Assembly: GCA_045533485.1 (NCBI GenBank)
Contig: JAZSHX010000046.1
Span: 1 to 64,000 of the forward strand
Direction: 5' to 3'
Length of the DNA: 64,000 nt
DNA from: Scatosoma sp045533485
Lineage (GTDB): Bacteria > Bacillota > Clostridia > Christensenellales > Borkfalkiaceae
The notes under the pieces were generated by a model. It did not search any database, had not been told where the DNA came from, and worked only from the letters and a program-made list of their open reading frames with translations. A program made the translations under genes and the position numbers. Below are positions 43,563 to 53,439 of this stretch, in pieces (positions within the stretch are counted from its first letter, which is position 1; each line of letters starts with the position of its first letter).

Positions 43563-44604
43563 CTAATAACACCTTAATTTCCTTGAAAAATTCTTCGCGC
43601 GCACACGCGGCGTCTACCTTCTTATACGGTTGCCCTTTCTTAAAAATCAAACAACTGCCCACACCGCCGGCAATCCCCAAATCGGCGTCTTTCGCTTCGC
43701 CCGGCCCGTTCACCACGCAGCCCATCACGGCGATTTTCGCACTCTTTTTATACGGCGCGACAAACGCGCTCACTTCTTCCGCAAGCGCCATGCTTTCCCA
43801 CGCGCACCGTCCGCAGGTAGGACAAGCCACCACTTCCACAAACTGCTTATCCAAACCGCAAGCGCGCAATATTTGTTTCGCGGCATACACTTCCTTTATA
43901 GGATTATCGGTAAGCGACACTCTAATGGTATCCCCTATACCCTGCAACAGCAGCGCGCCGATGCCCACTGCGCTTTTGATTTTGCCCGTTTCGCTTGTGC
44001 CTGCTTCCGTCACACCCACGTGCAAAGGGTATTGCGTTTTTTGCGCCAACAGCTTATACGCGTCCACCGTCAAAGGCACGTCGGACGCCTTTACCGACAC
44101 CACGATATCGTCCACGCCGTATTTTTCCAAAATACGCACGTTGAAAAGCGCACTTTCGACAAGCGCTTCCGCGCTCCTGCCGTATTGCGCCAAAAACTGT
44201 TTTTCTATGCTACCCGTGTTCGCCCCAACGCGCACGGGGATATTATGCAAGCGCACGCAATCGGCAACGCGCTTAATCTCACTTTCTCCACCGATATTTC
44301 CGGGATTGATACGAATTTTATGCGCGCCGTTTTCCACCGCCGCAATCGCAAGCGACGGCGAAAAATGAATATCCGCCACCAAGGGAATATCTATTTTATC
44401 GACGATATTTTTTATTGCCAAAGCGTCCGCTTCGTCCGCCACGGCAACGCGCACGATTTCACATCCTGCGTTTTGCAAAGCAAAAATTTGCGAAAGCGTG
44501 CTTTCCACGTCCGCCGTTTTCGTCGTCGTCATCGATTGAATTTTCACTTGCTCTCCGCCACCCACGGCAACGTCTTTGATAAGCACGCGCTTTGTCCTAT
44601 ACAT
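43555..44604 (-). CDS. ispG: 4-hydroxy-3-methylbut-2-enyl diphosphate synthase
   Basis: A 349-aa iron-sulphur enzyme of the non-mevalonate isoprenoid pathway. A TIM barrel (PLVADIHFSPSLA, INPGNIGG) is followed by the cluster domain with CPTCGRC at about 263 and MGCVVNGPGEAKDADLG, giving the three Cys and one Glu ligands. Short form without the insert seen in plants. It lies 4 bp after nrdR. Confidence 0.96.
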   Translation of the reverse strand: MYRTKRVLIKDVAVGGGEQVKIQSMTTTKTADVESTLSQIFALQNAGCEIVRVAVADEADALAIKNIVDKIDIPLVADIHFSPSLAIAAVENGAHKIRINPGNIGGESEIKRVADCVRLHNIPVRVGANTGSIEKQFLAQYGRSAEALVESALFNVRILEKYGVDDIVVSVKASDVPLTVDAYKLLAQKTQYPLHVGVTEAGTSETGKIKSAVGIGALLLQGIGDTIRVSLTDNPIKEVYAAKQILRACGLDKQFVEVVACPTCGRCAWESMALAEEVSAFVAPYKKSAKIAVMGCVVNGPGEAKDADLGIAGGVGSCLIFKKGQPYKKVDAACAREEFFKEIKVLLDE

Positions 44605-44608
44605 ACGC

Positions 44609-45079
44609 TTAATCCTTATTCTTTTTTTCGTTCTTCATCATTTGCTTCAGCTCAGACATAAAGGACGACAAATCCTTAAAGGAGCGATACACCGACGCAT
44701 ACCGCACGTACGCCACTTCGTCCACTTTTTTTAATCGCTCCATCACCATCTCCCCGATGGCTTTGCTGGTAATTTCACTTTCCATGCTGTTATAAATTTG
44801 CTTGGAAATATCCGCTACCATATCGTCGATTACGCTGATAGGCACGGGGCGTTTTTCACACGATTTAATAATACCGTTTCGCACCTTTTCCGCATTGTAC
44901 GATTGTCGCATACCGTTGTTTTTCACCACCAAAATGGGCGTCACTTCAATCGTTTCGTAGGTAGTAAATCTTCTGCCGCAACCCACACACTCTCTGCGGC
45001 GGCGTATCGTTTTATCATCGTCGGCAGAACGCGAATCGATAACCTTGCTTTCCGTGCATTCACAATACAAACATTTCAT
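44609..45079 (-). CDS. nrdR: Transcriptional repressor NrdR
   Basis: A 156-aa repressor of ribonucleotide reductase genes. Zinc ribbon at 3-34 (CLYC and CVGC) and an ATP-cone domain (about 46-136), which senses dATP/ATP. Ribonucleotide reductase itself is not in the window. Confidence 0.96.
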   Translation of the reverse strand: MKCLYCECTESKVIDSRSADDDKTIRRRRECVGCGRRFTTYETIEVTPILVVKNNGMRQSYNAEKVRNGIIKSCEKRPVPISVIDDMVADISKQIYNSMESEITSKAIGEMVMERLKKVDEVAYVRYASVYRSFKDLSSFMSELKQMMKNEKKNKD

Positions 45080-45119
45080 CTTCTTTTACCTTTTCGTTGC
45101 GTACATGGGTACTTAGTTT

Positions 45120-46424
45120 TTATTCCATACCCTTATTTTTGCAAATTTCCTTCACCGTCTTTTCATACCCGTTATCCGTGGGATTATAATACTTTTTATC
45201 TTTGAGCGAATCGGGCAAATACTGTTGCTTTACGTATCCGCCGTAATCGTGCGGATATTTATACGCCGCGCTCATTTTTTTATCTTCCGCGCTAGCCATA
45301 GAATTGTCCTTTAAGTACGGCGGTACGTTATCGTCGCGCACTTCGCGCGCGTCGCGCTTTGCCCCGTACATTGCATTGACCACCGACGGGCTCTTTTCCG
45401 CCATGCAAACGTAAATAATTGCTTCGGACAAAGGAATCATCGCTTCAGGATAGCCGATTTTTTCCAAGGCATACAAAGCGGAAGTTGCCATTTGCAACGC
45501 CATCGGGTCTGCCATACCCACGTCTTCCGCGGAATGCACCACCAACCGACGCGCCACCAGCATCGGGTCCGCGCCCCCTTCGATAAGCCGCATCGCGTAA
45601 TACAGCGCCGCGTTCGCGTCACTGCCGCGGAGCGATTTACAAAACGCGGAAAGAAAATCGTAATAGCTGTCTTGATTGTACGAAAGCGCCTTTCTTTGAA
45701 TAGATTGCTCTGCGTCCGCAAGCGTGATATGCACTTTTCCGTTACCGTCCGGCTCGCTGGTCAACGCCGCAAGCTCCAAGGCATTGTACGCCGCACGCAA
45801 ATCGCCGCCTGCAATACGGGCAATATGCGCAATGGCGTCTTCGTCCGCCGTTACGTTGCGTTTACCAAGCCCCTTATGCCGATTTGTCAGTGCTCTATTC
45901 AGCGCCCCTACAATATCTTCCGTTTCCAAATGCTTAAATTCAAACACTCTGCACCGCGACACGATAGCAGGCGTCATTGCCGCATACGGATTTTCCGTCG
46001 TAGAACCGATAAAAATAATCGTACCTTGCTCGATTGCAGGAAGCAACGAATCGCTTTGCGTTTTATTAAAACGGTGACACTCATCCAACAGCAAATAGGT
46101 ACGCTTATTATACAGTTTTAAATTATCGCGCGCCGTTTCCACCGCCTTTTTCACGTCCGCCACACCTGCGTTTACGGCGTTAAGCTTGATAAATTCGCCG
46201 TTCGTGCGTAAAGCAATGATATTTGCAAGCGTCGTTTTCCCCGAACCCGGCGGTCCCCAAAAAATACAGCTTCCAAGTCGGTCAATGGCAATTGCACGGC
46301 GAAGAAGCGATCCTTCCGCAACGATATGCTTTTGCCCGATAAACTCATCTAAAGAATTCGCACGCATACGCTCCGCAAGCGGTTTTGCGCTTTCTTCGTG
46401 GTTGTTAAAATCAAATAAATCCAT
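45120..46424 (-). CDS. rarA: Replication-associated recombination protein A (AAA+ ATPase)
   Basis: A 434-aa RarA/MgsA family ATPase acting at stalled replication forks. Walker A WGPPGSGKTT (about 55-64), Walker B LLLDECHRF, sensor GSTTENPY, and a C-terminal tetramerisation region ending in YLPDSLKDKKYY. The ATG start is embedded in a copy of the dispersed motif, whose G-rich part serves as the ribosome site. Confidence 0.95.
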   Translation of the reverse strand: MDLFDFNNHEESAKPLAERMRANSLDEFIGQKHIVAEGSLLRRAIAIDRLGSCIFWGPPGSGKTTLANIIALRTNGEFIKLNAVNAGVADVKKAVETARDNLKLYNKRTYLLLDECHRFNKTQSDSLLPAIEQGTIIFIGSTTENPYAAMTPAIVSRCRVFEFKHLETEDIVGALNRALTNRHKGLGKRNVTADEDAIAHIARIAGGDLRAAYNALELAALTSEPDGNGKVHITLADAEQSIQRKALSYNQDSYYDFLSAFCKSLRGSDANAALYYAMRLIEGGADPMLVARRLVVHSAEDVGMADPMALQMATSALYALEKIGYPEAMIPLSEAIIYVCMAEKSPSVVNAMYGAKRDAREVRDDNVPPYLKDNSMASAEDKKMSAAYKYPHDYGGYVKQQYLPDSLKDKKYYNPTDNGYEKTVKEICKNKGME

Positions 46425-46434
46425 ACCTGCCCCT
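46421..46434 (-). repeat. Dispersed motif copy AGGGGCAGGTATGG at the rarA start
   Basis: Differs only in the last base from the 11-mer; the ATG inside the motif is the rarA start codon. Confidence 0.5.
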
Positions 46435-46442
46435 ATTGTTTC

Positions 46443-47249
46443 TCAATTTTCTTCCAGCGCCTCCTTAATTTTCGGCGCGTACTCTTTTCCTATTTCATAC
46501 CCTTTTTGGTACGCCATTTCTATTTGTTTGAGCGAATATTGACTCATATTCCCCAAATCGGGTTCCAACCAAAAATCAATCAAGCTTTCATTTTCTTTCT
46601 TTCGCCAAGCTGTGCGCGCATTGTCCACAAGGTCAAACATTTCCAAAAGCACGGCAATGGTCGAACCGCATTCTTCCTTGGTGGAAAGCTGTCCCAACAC
46701 GTCCACGCACACAACGACGTCCGCGCCCATATCCTTGACTTGCTTTGCAGGTACTCTTTCCAAAACACACCCGTCCACCAAACGCATACCGTTTAAGTGC
46801 AAAGGAATAAATATCCCCGGTATACACGACGACGCCGTTACGCCGTCTACAAGCGGACCACTGTCAAATTCAATCAGCTTTTGCGAATTTAAGTCCACCG
46901 CCACGCACTTAAAAGGAATTTTCGTTTGCCCAAACTCCTTGTCGCCCAAATGCTTATATAGCACCTTTTTCATCTTCCGCGTATCGAACAAACCGCCCTT
47001 TTTTCCGCTTGCCGCAAGCAAACTCCAAAGCCGTAGCTGTTTGACTGCGTCATAGGCGTAAGCAGGCGACAAACCGCAAGCATACGCCGCGCCGACCACC
47101 GATCCCATCGAGCAGCCAACAATATAATCGGGCACAATCCCCGCTTCGTCCATTGCTTGCAAAAACCCGATATGCGCCACACCGCGGCTACCGCCTGCCC
47201 CCAGCGCAAACCCAAGCGATTTTTTACGTTTTTTCGTTTTATCTTTCAT
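46443..47249 (-). CDS. Patatin-like phospholipase, 268 aa
   Basis: Bacterial patatin/RssA-type lipid acyl hydrolase. The glycine-rich oxyanion loop is GAGGSRG (17-23), the nucleophile is Ser47 in GCSMG, and the dyad Asp lies in LVDGCV. There is no signal peptide, so it probably acts at the inner face of the membrane. Confidence 0.93.
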   Translation of the reverse strand: MKDKTKKRKKSLGFALGAGGSRGVAHIGFLQAMDEAGIVPDYIVGCSMGSVVGAAYACGLSPAYAYDAVKQLRLWSLLAASGKKGGLFDTRKMKKVLYKHLGDKEFGQTKIPFKCVAVDLNSQKLIEFDSGPLVDGVTASSCIPGIFIPLHLNGMRLVDGCVLERVPAKQVKDMGADVVVCVDVLGQLSTKEECGSTIAVLLEMFDLVDNARTAWRKKENESLIDFWLEPDLGNMSQYSLKQIEMAYQKGYEIGKEYAPKIKEALEEN

Positions 47250-47257
47250 CTCTTTCC

Positions 47258-48121
47258 TTATTCTGCTCCGCCGTTGTTATATACGCCAAGCAATTTACAC
47301 TCCAACATATTTTCACGGATAGAAGCAAGCATTTCTTGCACACGGTTATCGGCAACGTCGCAATCCGCTTCGATAAAGAAACGGTAATCCCCGTGTTTAT
47401 CTTTTACGGGGCGGCTTTCAATTTTCGTCATGTTGATACCGTACTGAGCAATAATATGTAAAAGCTCCAACAAACTGCCCGGCTTATGCGGACAAACTGC
47501 CGTGAAGAATATACGTTCGCTGTGCGCAGGCATCGACTTTTCACCCTTTTTCACAAGCAAAAAATGCGTAAAATTATTTTTTTCATCGGCAATCGACGCT
47601 TCGCTCATCACAAACCCGTCGCGTAAATTTTTCGTATGCGCGCCGACAATCGCCGCGCTTTTTCCCGAAGCGTCTTCCACGGCTTTTGCCAAACCAAATC
47701 CCGTCGACTCCGTTTCTCTAAGCGCCGCGAACGGCATTTGCTTTTGCAAAAACTCCGTGCACTGTGCAAGCGCTTGCTTGTGCGAATACACTCTGCCTAT
47801 TTGCGAAAATTCCACGCCCTTTTTATACACCAAGCGATGGTCTACGCGAATAACAATCTCTTTCACCGCATACACGTTTTCCGCCGCCTGCAACAAGTCC
47901 ATCGCCTGCAAAACACCGCCTTGCAAGCTGTTTTCAATGGGCAACACCGCCGCTTCTACGCGCCTTGCCTGCACCGCTTCCACCACTTCCGTCAAATTGC
48001 GAAAGGGAATACACTCATCAAAATTACAACCGCCGTTTTTACCGCTTGTTTCCGTTTCCAAAAACATTTGCGCCGCCACGTGCGAATAGCTGCCTTCCGG
48101 CCCTAAAAATGCAATCTTCAT
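47258..48121 (-). CDS. pheA: Prephenate dehydratase
   Basis: A 287-aa stand-alone prephenate dehydratase for phenylalanine synthesis. N-terminal FLGPEGSYSHVAA, the catalytic-domain motif NNFTHFLLV (the usual TRF reads THF), and a C-terminal ACT domain (about 198-280, ESRPVKDKHGDYRFF) for phenylalanine feedback. No chorismate mutase domain is fused. It lies next to the DAHP synthase gene. Confidence 0.95.
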   Translation of the reverse strand: MKIAFLGPEGSYSHVAAQMFLETETSGKNGGCNFDECIPFRNLTEVVEAVQARRVEAAVLPIENSLQGGVLQAMDLLQAAENVYAVKEIVIRVDHRLVYKKGVEFSQIGRVYSHKQALAQCTEFLQKQMPFAALRETESTGFGLAKAVEDASGKSAAIVGAHTKNLRDGFVMSEASIADEKNNFTHFLLVKKGEKSMPAHSERIFFTAVCPHKPGSLLELLHIIAQYGINMTKIESRPVKDKHGDYRFFIEADCDVADNRVQEMLASIRENMLECKLLGVYNNGGAE

Positions 48122-48139
48122 ATCCTTACAATCTCCTTT

Positions 48140-49162
48140 TTACACCTGCTCCGCAATTCTATACAGCAATCTTTCTGTATCTTCCCAGCCCAAGCAAGGG
48201 TCGGTAATCGATTTGCCGAACACTTCGTCGTGCTTTTGCGTACCTTCCACCAAAAAGCTTTCCACCATAAACCCTTTGACGATCTTCTTGAAATCCCCGT
48301 CAAAGCGTCTGTTTTGCATCACTTCTTCCACAATACGAATTTGTTGACGGTGTTGCTTGCCCGAATTTGAGTGATTGCAATCGATGATAATCGCAGGATT
48401 TTTCAAATCGCTCCCGTTGTACATTTCCGCAAGCTGCATCACCGTTTCATAATGGAAATTCGGCACGTCGCGCCCCATATTATCCACGTAACCGCGCAAA
48501 ATGGCGTGCGCATAGGGGTTACCGTCCGCACTCACCTGATAGTTGCGATATTTGAAGATTTGCGGACTTTGCGCCGCGAAAATAGAGTTGATCAACACGG
48601 GAATATTCCCACTCATCGGGTTTTTCAAGCCCACAGGCGCGTCGATACCGCTTGCCACCTGTCTATGCAGCTGGTCTTCCACGCTTCTTGCCCCCACCGC
48701 GTGATAGGAAAGCATATCTTCCACGTACGCCGTGTTTTCAGGGTACAGCATTTCGTCCGCCGCCGTCAAGCCCGATTGATTGATTGCCGCAATGTGCAGC
48801 GCGCGGATACTGCGAATCCCACGCACGATATCTGCCATCCCTTCGGGATCGGGCTGTAAAAACATCCCCTTATACCCCACGCCCTTGGTACGGGGCTTGT
48901 TGGTATAAATTCTGGGCACGATCACAAGCTTGTCCTTAACCTTTTGATTAAGCTTGCCAAGCCGCGTTATATATTCAAGTGTGGGCGCAGGTTCGTGCGC
49001 GGAGCAAGGACCTATCACCACCAGCATTTTGTCGCTTTCACCCGTGATTACGTCACGAATTTCCCTATCGCGTTCCGCCTTAATGGCTTTCAGCGCGTCC
49101 GTCATCGGCGTTTCCGCCATAAATTCTTCAGGCTCTGGAATAAAATACTGCTTTTCCAACAT
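48140..49162 (-). CDS. 3-deoxy-7-phosphoheptulonate synthase, class I
   Basis: First enzyme of the shikimate pathway, 340 aa, of the AroF/G/H type: VVIGPCSAHEP, PRIYTNKPRTKGVGYKG, GLKNPMSG, IDCNHSNSGK. It lies 18 bp upstream of pheA, so aromatic synthesis is grouped. I see no leader peptide or T-box before it. Confidence 0.95.
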   Translation of the reverse strand: MLEKQYFIPEPEEFMAETPMTDALKAIKAERDREIRDVITGESDKMLVVIGPCSAHEPAPTLEYITRLGKLNQKVKDKLVIVPRIYTNKPRTKGVGYKGMFLQPDPEGMADIVRGIRSIRALHIAAINQSGLTAADEMLYPENTAYVEDMLSYHAVGARSVEDQLHRQVASGIDAPVGLKNPMSGNIPVLINSIFAAQSPQIFKYRNYQVSADGNPYAHAILRGYVDNMGRDVPNFHYETVMQLAEMYNGSDLKNPAIIIDCNHSNSGKQHRQQIRIVEEVMQNRRFDGDFKKIVKGFMVESFLVEGTQKHDEVFGKSITDPCLGWEDTERLLYRIAEQV

Positions 49163-49180
49163 ATTGCTACCTCTATATTA

Positions 49181-49669
49181 TTAATTTTCTTTCGTTTGTA
49201 AATTGCGTATATACGCTTCCACTTCTTCCGTCACGTATTCGCTTATGGGCGTTTGAAAATGCAAACTGCTTCTCACCATCGACGAACTGACGTGCAACAG
49301 CTCCTGCGGACAGGGTAAATATACTGCCGTGACGTTTTCGTTTAGTTTTTTGCTTGCGTAAAAGTTTGCGTTTTCGTAATCAAAATCGGTCGAATTTCGC
49401 AAACCGCGCACGTAAAAATTCGTATTTTCTCTTTGCAAAAGCTCCGCCACCGTACCGTCAAATTCCACGATGCGTATCCGCGCACTGTCAACGGTCAATT
49501 TCAACATTTCACGCTTTTGCTCCACCGTAAAAAACGGCTGCTTGTGGGGATTGACCATAATGGCAACCACCACTTCGTCAAACATTTGCAGGCATTGCTC
49601 TATCAGCGCCTTATGCCCAAGCGTAGGTGGATCAAACGAACCTGCAAACACGCATTTTCTTTTCATCAT
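49181..49669 (-). CDS. coaD: Phosphopantetheine adenylyltransferase
   Basis: A 162-aa coenzyme A synthesis enzyme with the nucleotidyltransferase motif GSFDPPTLGH near the start and the C-terminal VSSSMVRS. The first ATG of an ATGATG pair is used (GGAG 8 bases upstream). It overlaps rsmD by 4 bp. Confidence 0.95.
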   Translation of the reverse strand: MMKRKCVFAGSFDPPTLGHKALIEQCLQMFDEVVVAIMVNPHKQPFFTVEQKREMLKLTVDSARIRIVEFDGTVAELLQRENTNFYVRGLRNSTDFDYENANFYASKKLNENVTAVYLPCPQELLHVSSSMVRSSLHFQTPISEYVTEEVEAYIRNLQTKEN

Positions 49670-50220
49670 TGTATCTTCTCCTTTCTAAAAAAGGTCAATA
49701 TCGCTTTTCCGTACTTTCTTTCGTCATACTTTTCCAAACCGTCCACGCGTCCGTCAAACGCGCAGTCGCGCTCATACACCGCCACGCCGCCGCTAGACAG
49801 CAAATCCCTTTGCGCGATTATTTCCAGCGCGCGAAATCCAAATTCCTGTGCATAGGGCGGATCTATCAAAATCAAATCAAATTGCCCCTGCACCGTTTGC
49901 AAAAAGGTGGAAAAATCCCCTTGATACACCTTGGCTCTTTCGCCGTTTACTTGCACTTTCAAAGTGGTTAAATTACGCTTGACAATCGCCACACTGTCCT
50001 TGGACAAATCGTTAAAAACCACTTCCCTTGCCCCGCGCGACAAGCTTTCCAAGCCCAACGCGCCGCTGCCTGCAAACAAGTCCAAAACTCTTGCGCCGCG
50101 CACCTTATTTGCCAAAATATTAAAAAGCGCTTCTCTTGCCCTGTCGGACGTGGGACGCACGTTTTCCCCGTCGAAGGTCGCCAGCACCCTGCTTCTAAAT
50201 TCACCGCCGATAATCCGCAT
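49666..50220 (-). CDS. rsmD: 16S rRNA (guanine966-N2)-methyltransferase
   Basis: A 184-aa Rossmann-fold methyltransferase with the SAM motif DLFAGSGALGLE and catalytic DPPYA. The rsmD-coaD pair is conserved in many bacteria. Confidence 0.94.
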   Translation of the reverse strand: MRIIGGEFRSRVLATFDGENVRPTSDRAREALFNILANKVRGARVLDLFAGSGALGLESLSRGAREVVFNDLSKDSVAIVKRNLTTLKVQVNGERAKVYQGDFSTFLQTVQGQFDLILIDPPYAQEFGFRALEIIAQRDLLSSGGVAVYERDCAFDGRVDGLEKYDERKYGKAILTFFRKEKIQ

Positions 50221-50234
50221 ATCTTTCTTTATCC

Positions 50235-50972
50235 TTATTTACGCTTTTTCGGTTTCGTACCGGGCAGACCGCCGTAATTGATTTTCTTCTTTTTCTCTTC
50301 CTTCGCTTTTTGCGCCGCTTCTTCCGCCGCAAGGCGTTTCAACGTTTTCGCACGTCTTACATACGCGCCGACGATATACATAACGCCAACCGTAACAAAA
50401 GGCACAACCGCAAACAAGCAGGAATAATAATAGCTTACCGCAATACCGCTTGCGTTCATATAAAAGAAGGGTAAAATCGACCAACCGGAGAGCAAAAATC
50501 CAAGCAAAACCGCCACCGATAATCCCGAAAATCCGTTTTGGCTTTGCGAATCGATCACCTTTTGATTTGCGCCGAAAATAATCCCCGTCACCACCGTGTA
50601 AACAACGATAAACGCACCGATAGCAAACCCTTTCCACACGCGGTATTCCTTTACGTATTTATGTTCGGAGATTACGTATCCTTCCGTTTCTTCCGTTGCC
50701 GAACGGCGTTTCATATTGCCCGAAACCAACATTTCGTACGCGTCGCCGCCTTTCACGAAAATGATAAAGCCCATATACGCCGTCGCCGCCACCGCCAAAA
50801 TAATCGTCCAAATGAGCTTTTTACCGTTCCACGCCGTGTCCGCGTCGTTCATAATCACAAGCAACAGCACGGAGCTTGCAAAAATACACATCAACATCGG
50901 CACTAACGACGACTTGAACAGCTCAAAAATTTGCTTCCAAAACAGTTTTCCTTTCTTTTGATATTTTCCCAT
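50235..50972 (-). CDS. Multi-pass membrane protein of unknown function, 245 aa
   Basis: About five hydrophobic segments (near 22-42, 52-72, 113-137, 148-170 and 180-205). They precede a Lys/Glu/Ala-rich cytosolic tail (EEAAQKAKEEKKKK) ending in GGLPGTKPKKRK. The first loop is short and the charge pattern puts the tail inside. I recognise no family. It lies 14 bp upstream of rsmD on the same strand. Confidence 0.75.
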   Translation of the reverse strand: MGKYQKKGKLFWKQIFELFKSSLVPMLMCIFASSVLLLVIMNDADTAWNGKKLIWTIILAVAATAYMGFIIFVKGGDAYEMLVSGNMKRRSATEETEGYVISEHKYVKEYRVWKGFAIGAFIVVYTVVTGIIFGANQKVIDSQSQNGFSGLSVAVLLGFLLSGWSILPFFYMNASGIAVSYYYSCLFAVVPFVTVGVMYIVGAYVRRAKTLKRLAAEEAAQKAKEEKKKKINYGGLPGTKPKKRK

Positions 50973-50999
50973 ATTCTATCTCCGTTTTTCTTTCGTTCG

Positions 51000-51623
51000 T
51001 TACGACGTTATCATCGCCACGTTTTCTTCCGTAACGATGCACTGCATTTTTTCGTCAAACGCCTGCACGGGCACGCTTTCCAGCACTTGGCAGGCAAACC
51101 CGTACGCCATACGCTTCATTTGCGTATGCGCGCTTAAAAATTTATCGTAAAACCCGCCGCCGTAGCCCAAGCGGTTACCCTGCTTGTCCACCGCCAAAAA
51201 GGGAATTACTGCCAAATGAATTTCTCCGTCGTACGCCTGTCCAAGCGGCTCTAAAACGCCGTAATTTGAACGCACAAAATCTTGGCTTTCCTTTTTTATT
51301 TGCACAGCCGTCATTTGCTTGCATTCCACACGCGGCACTACAACCGTATGCCCCAAATCCAGCAAGCGCTCTATCAGCGTATGCGTAGGCGCTTCCGACG
51401 AAAAAGAAATATAAATAAACACCGCTCGACGCGTACCTGCCCCTATGCTTTCACCAAAAAACGCTTGGTACGCCTTGTCGAAGTTCTCATTTAACAGCGT
51501 TTCCTTCACGTCGCGGTTGACCACCGCCGCACGCTTGCTCTTCGCATACGCGCGCAGCTGTTTTTTGCGTTCGTCAACGCTTACGTTCTTCTCTTCCGCA
51601 AAAGCAAACTTACGTGTACTCAT
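51000..51623 (-). CDS. 5-formyltetrahydrofolate cyclo-ligase
   Basis: A 207-aa enzyme returning 5-formyl-THF to the folate pool. Motifs: KKQLRAYAKSKR, FIYISFSSEAPT, PRVECKQM and the ATP/folate site GNRLGYGGGFYDKF. I chose ATG 51623 (GGAG 7 bases upstream); the frame stays open to 51845 but that part is antisense-like low-complexity sequence inside alr. It overlaps the alr end by 14 bp. It carries one full-length dispersed motif. Confidence 0.93.
   Translation of the reverse strand: MSTRKFAFAEEKNVSVDERKKQLRAYAKSKRAAVVNRDVKETLLNENFDKAYQAFFGESIGAGTRRAVFIYISFSSEAPTHTLIERLLDLGHTVVVPRVECKQMTAVQIKKESQDFVRSNYGVLEPLGQAYDGEIHLAVIPFLAVDKQGNRLGYGGGFYDKFLSAHTQMKRMAYGFACQVLESVPVQAFDEKMQCIVTEENVAMITS
51431..51443 (-). 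repeat. Dispersed motif copy GGGGCAGGTACGC
   Basis: Full-length copy in the cyclo-ligase gene on the coding strand, read as GAGTR. Confidence 0.65.
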
Positions 51624-52668
51624 ATATTCTCTCCGCGCGCTTTGTCGCCGCGCACAACACTTCATACGAAATGGTTTTCGCCGCTTCCGCAGACGCGTGG
51701 GCGTCTTGCAAAATAAGCGTTCTTTGTCCTTTTTTTGCGTATCCTTTTCGCAAACACGCGTCCATACACAAACAGTTGGCGTTCTTTTCCCAGCCGTGCA
51801 TACCGTTTTGTTGTTTACGTAAAAATCCGTCCGCATAGCCCACACGATACACCGCCAAACGCTTGATATTTTTATTTAACGGCTTGGTATATCCCACGCC
51901 CCCGAACGACGGCTTCCGTGCCCCAACGGCATACGCATATACGCTCATCCCCTTTTTTAGTTTAAGCGCTTTCTCTTCACTCTCAAAACCGCTTACCCCG
52001 TCCGGCAAATAACCGTATAACCCGATGCCGATACGCACCATATCAAAAGCAAAACCTTTCCCAAGCATCGCCCCGTAGGTCGCGCTCAAATGATAAGTAA
52101 GCGCAGAGAAATACCGTTTGCAAATGCTCTGCAAGCGCAAAAAACGCGTCCTTGCTTGATACGCTTCCGCTTTGTGTTGCGAAAACAAATGCGAATACAT
52201 ACCTTCGACGTTCACATTGCGTTTGCCTTTTAAAAACTTACACGTTTTTCCAAGCTCGCTTGCACCCATACCGTAACGGTTCATACCCGTATTCACTTTC
52301 AAATGCACGCGCGCAGGTCTGCCTGCAATATCCGCGGCTTTCTCCACCAACCGCGCATCGACGATACCGCCGACGGTGACGATAAACCCGTTTTGCACCG
52401 CTTGCACCGTTTCCGCTAAGCAAGTAGGCGGCGTTAAAATGAGAATATCCTTTCCGCAAGCCGCTACGCGCAGGGCAAGCGCTTCGCTCAGCAGTGCCAC
52501 GGCAAACACGTCCACGACGCTTTCTATCGCCAAAGCCACCTGCTCCGCACCGTGCCCGTAAGCGTCCGCTTTCACAACGGCGCAAAGCTTTCTCCCCGTC
52601 AACGCCTTAAACGCAACGGCATTTTCGTAAATACTTTTCAAATGAATGACCGCTTGTATTTTTCGCAT
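51610..52668 (-). CDS. alr: Alanine racemase
   Basis: Makes D-alanine for peptidoglycan. The PLP-lysine motif is VVKADAYGHG (about 32-41), with MNRYGM and the second catalytic Tyr probably in GGVGYTK. 352 aa, slightly short for the family. The C-terminal barrel is cysteine-rich (CLCMDAC). Confidence 0.93.
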   Translation of the reverse strand: MRKIQAVIHLKSIYENAVAFKALTGRKLCAVVKADAYGHGAEQVALAIESVVDVFAVALLSEALALRVAACGKDILILTPPTCLAETVQAVQNGFIVTVGGIVDARLVEKAADIAGRPARVHLKVNTGMNRYGMGASELGKTCKFLKGKRNVNVEGMYSHLFSQHKAEAYQARTRFLRLQSICKRYFSALTYHLSATYGAMLGKGFAFDMVRIGIGLYGYLPDGVSGFESEEKALKLKKGMSVYAYAVGARKPSFGGVGYTKPLNKNIKRLAVYRVGYADGFLRKQQNGMHGWEKNANCLCMDACLRKGYAKKGQRTLILQDAHASAEAAKTISYEVLCAATKRAERIYEYT

Positions 52669-52716
52669 GCTTTATTGTATGAACGCATACGCAAAAACGT
52701 GACGGATTTTACGTGT

Positions 52717-53424
52717 TTATTCGCTAAAAATAATTCTGTGGCAGTTATCGCATTCGATACCGTCCGCAAGCTTGCTCTTCACCGCGATAGGCGGTTCCAT
52801 ACTGCAAAACGGACAGCGCCCCTGATTGAGCACCCCGACGATGGGGAACAGCTTTTCCTTGCGTTTGGTTTTATACCACTCCAACACCTTCGTCGCGCCC
52901 GATTTCGTCACTTCTTCCGCTGCCGCCGTCAACTGCGTTTCAATTTGTTTGCGATCGTCTTCCTTTGCATTTTTCACGGCCTTGTATTCTTCGGTCGCTT
53001 CGCCGTATTGCTTTTGCGCGGCAATAACCTGCTTTTTCAGCTTTTGGTATTCCGCGTCCGTTTCCTTTACCGACACCGACAACGCACTGATTTCCGCGCG
53101 GATTTGTTTGAGCTGCGATACAAGCGATTGCGCTTTTTTCTTATAAAAAGCAATATCCGCACCGCCGTGCACCAGTTCTTCCAAGTTTTCAAAATCGCCA
53201 AGCAACGCCTGCGCTTTTTCCGCTTTCGCCGCCAAGGAATCCGCTTCCGCTTTCAACGCCGCCGCTTTCACGTCCAACGCGTCCAAGCGTTCGGGCGCAA
53301 CCTTCAAAAACTTTTGCAATTTGACGTATTTTTTACGTTCTTCACTTTCGGAAATTTCCTTTTCAAGCAGAAACATTTTTCTGTCGATTTCCTGATACTT
53401 CAAAATAGCTTGTAAATTAGACAT
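52717..53424 (-). CDS. C4-type zinc-ribbon coiled-coil protein
   Basis: A 235-aa protein with a long helical coiled coil (about 15-175) and a C-terminal zinc ribbon (CPFC...CDNC). This family commonly follows nif3-like genes in bacteria, as here (15 bp away). A nucleic-acid-binding role is assumed; the molecular function is not settled as far as I know. Confidence 0.88.
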   Translation of the reverse strand: MSNLQAILKYQEIDRKMFLLEKEISESEERKKYVKLQKFLKVAPERLDALDVKAAALKAEADSLAAKAEKAQALLGDFENLEELVHGGADIAFYKKKAQSLVSQLKQIRAEISALSVSVKETDAEYQKLKKQVIAAQKQYGEATEEYKAVKNAKEDDRKQIETQLTAAAEEVTKSGATKVLEWYKTKRKEKLFPIVGVLNQGRCPFCSMEPPIAVKSKLADGIECDNCHRIIFSE

Positions 53425-53439
53425 ATAAGTTCTCCTTCG

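Noticed and set aside
51624..51845. N-terminal extension of the folate cyclo-ligase
   Set aside because: Overlaps alr, is Arg/Cys-rich, and the family start with a good ribosome site is at 51623.
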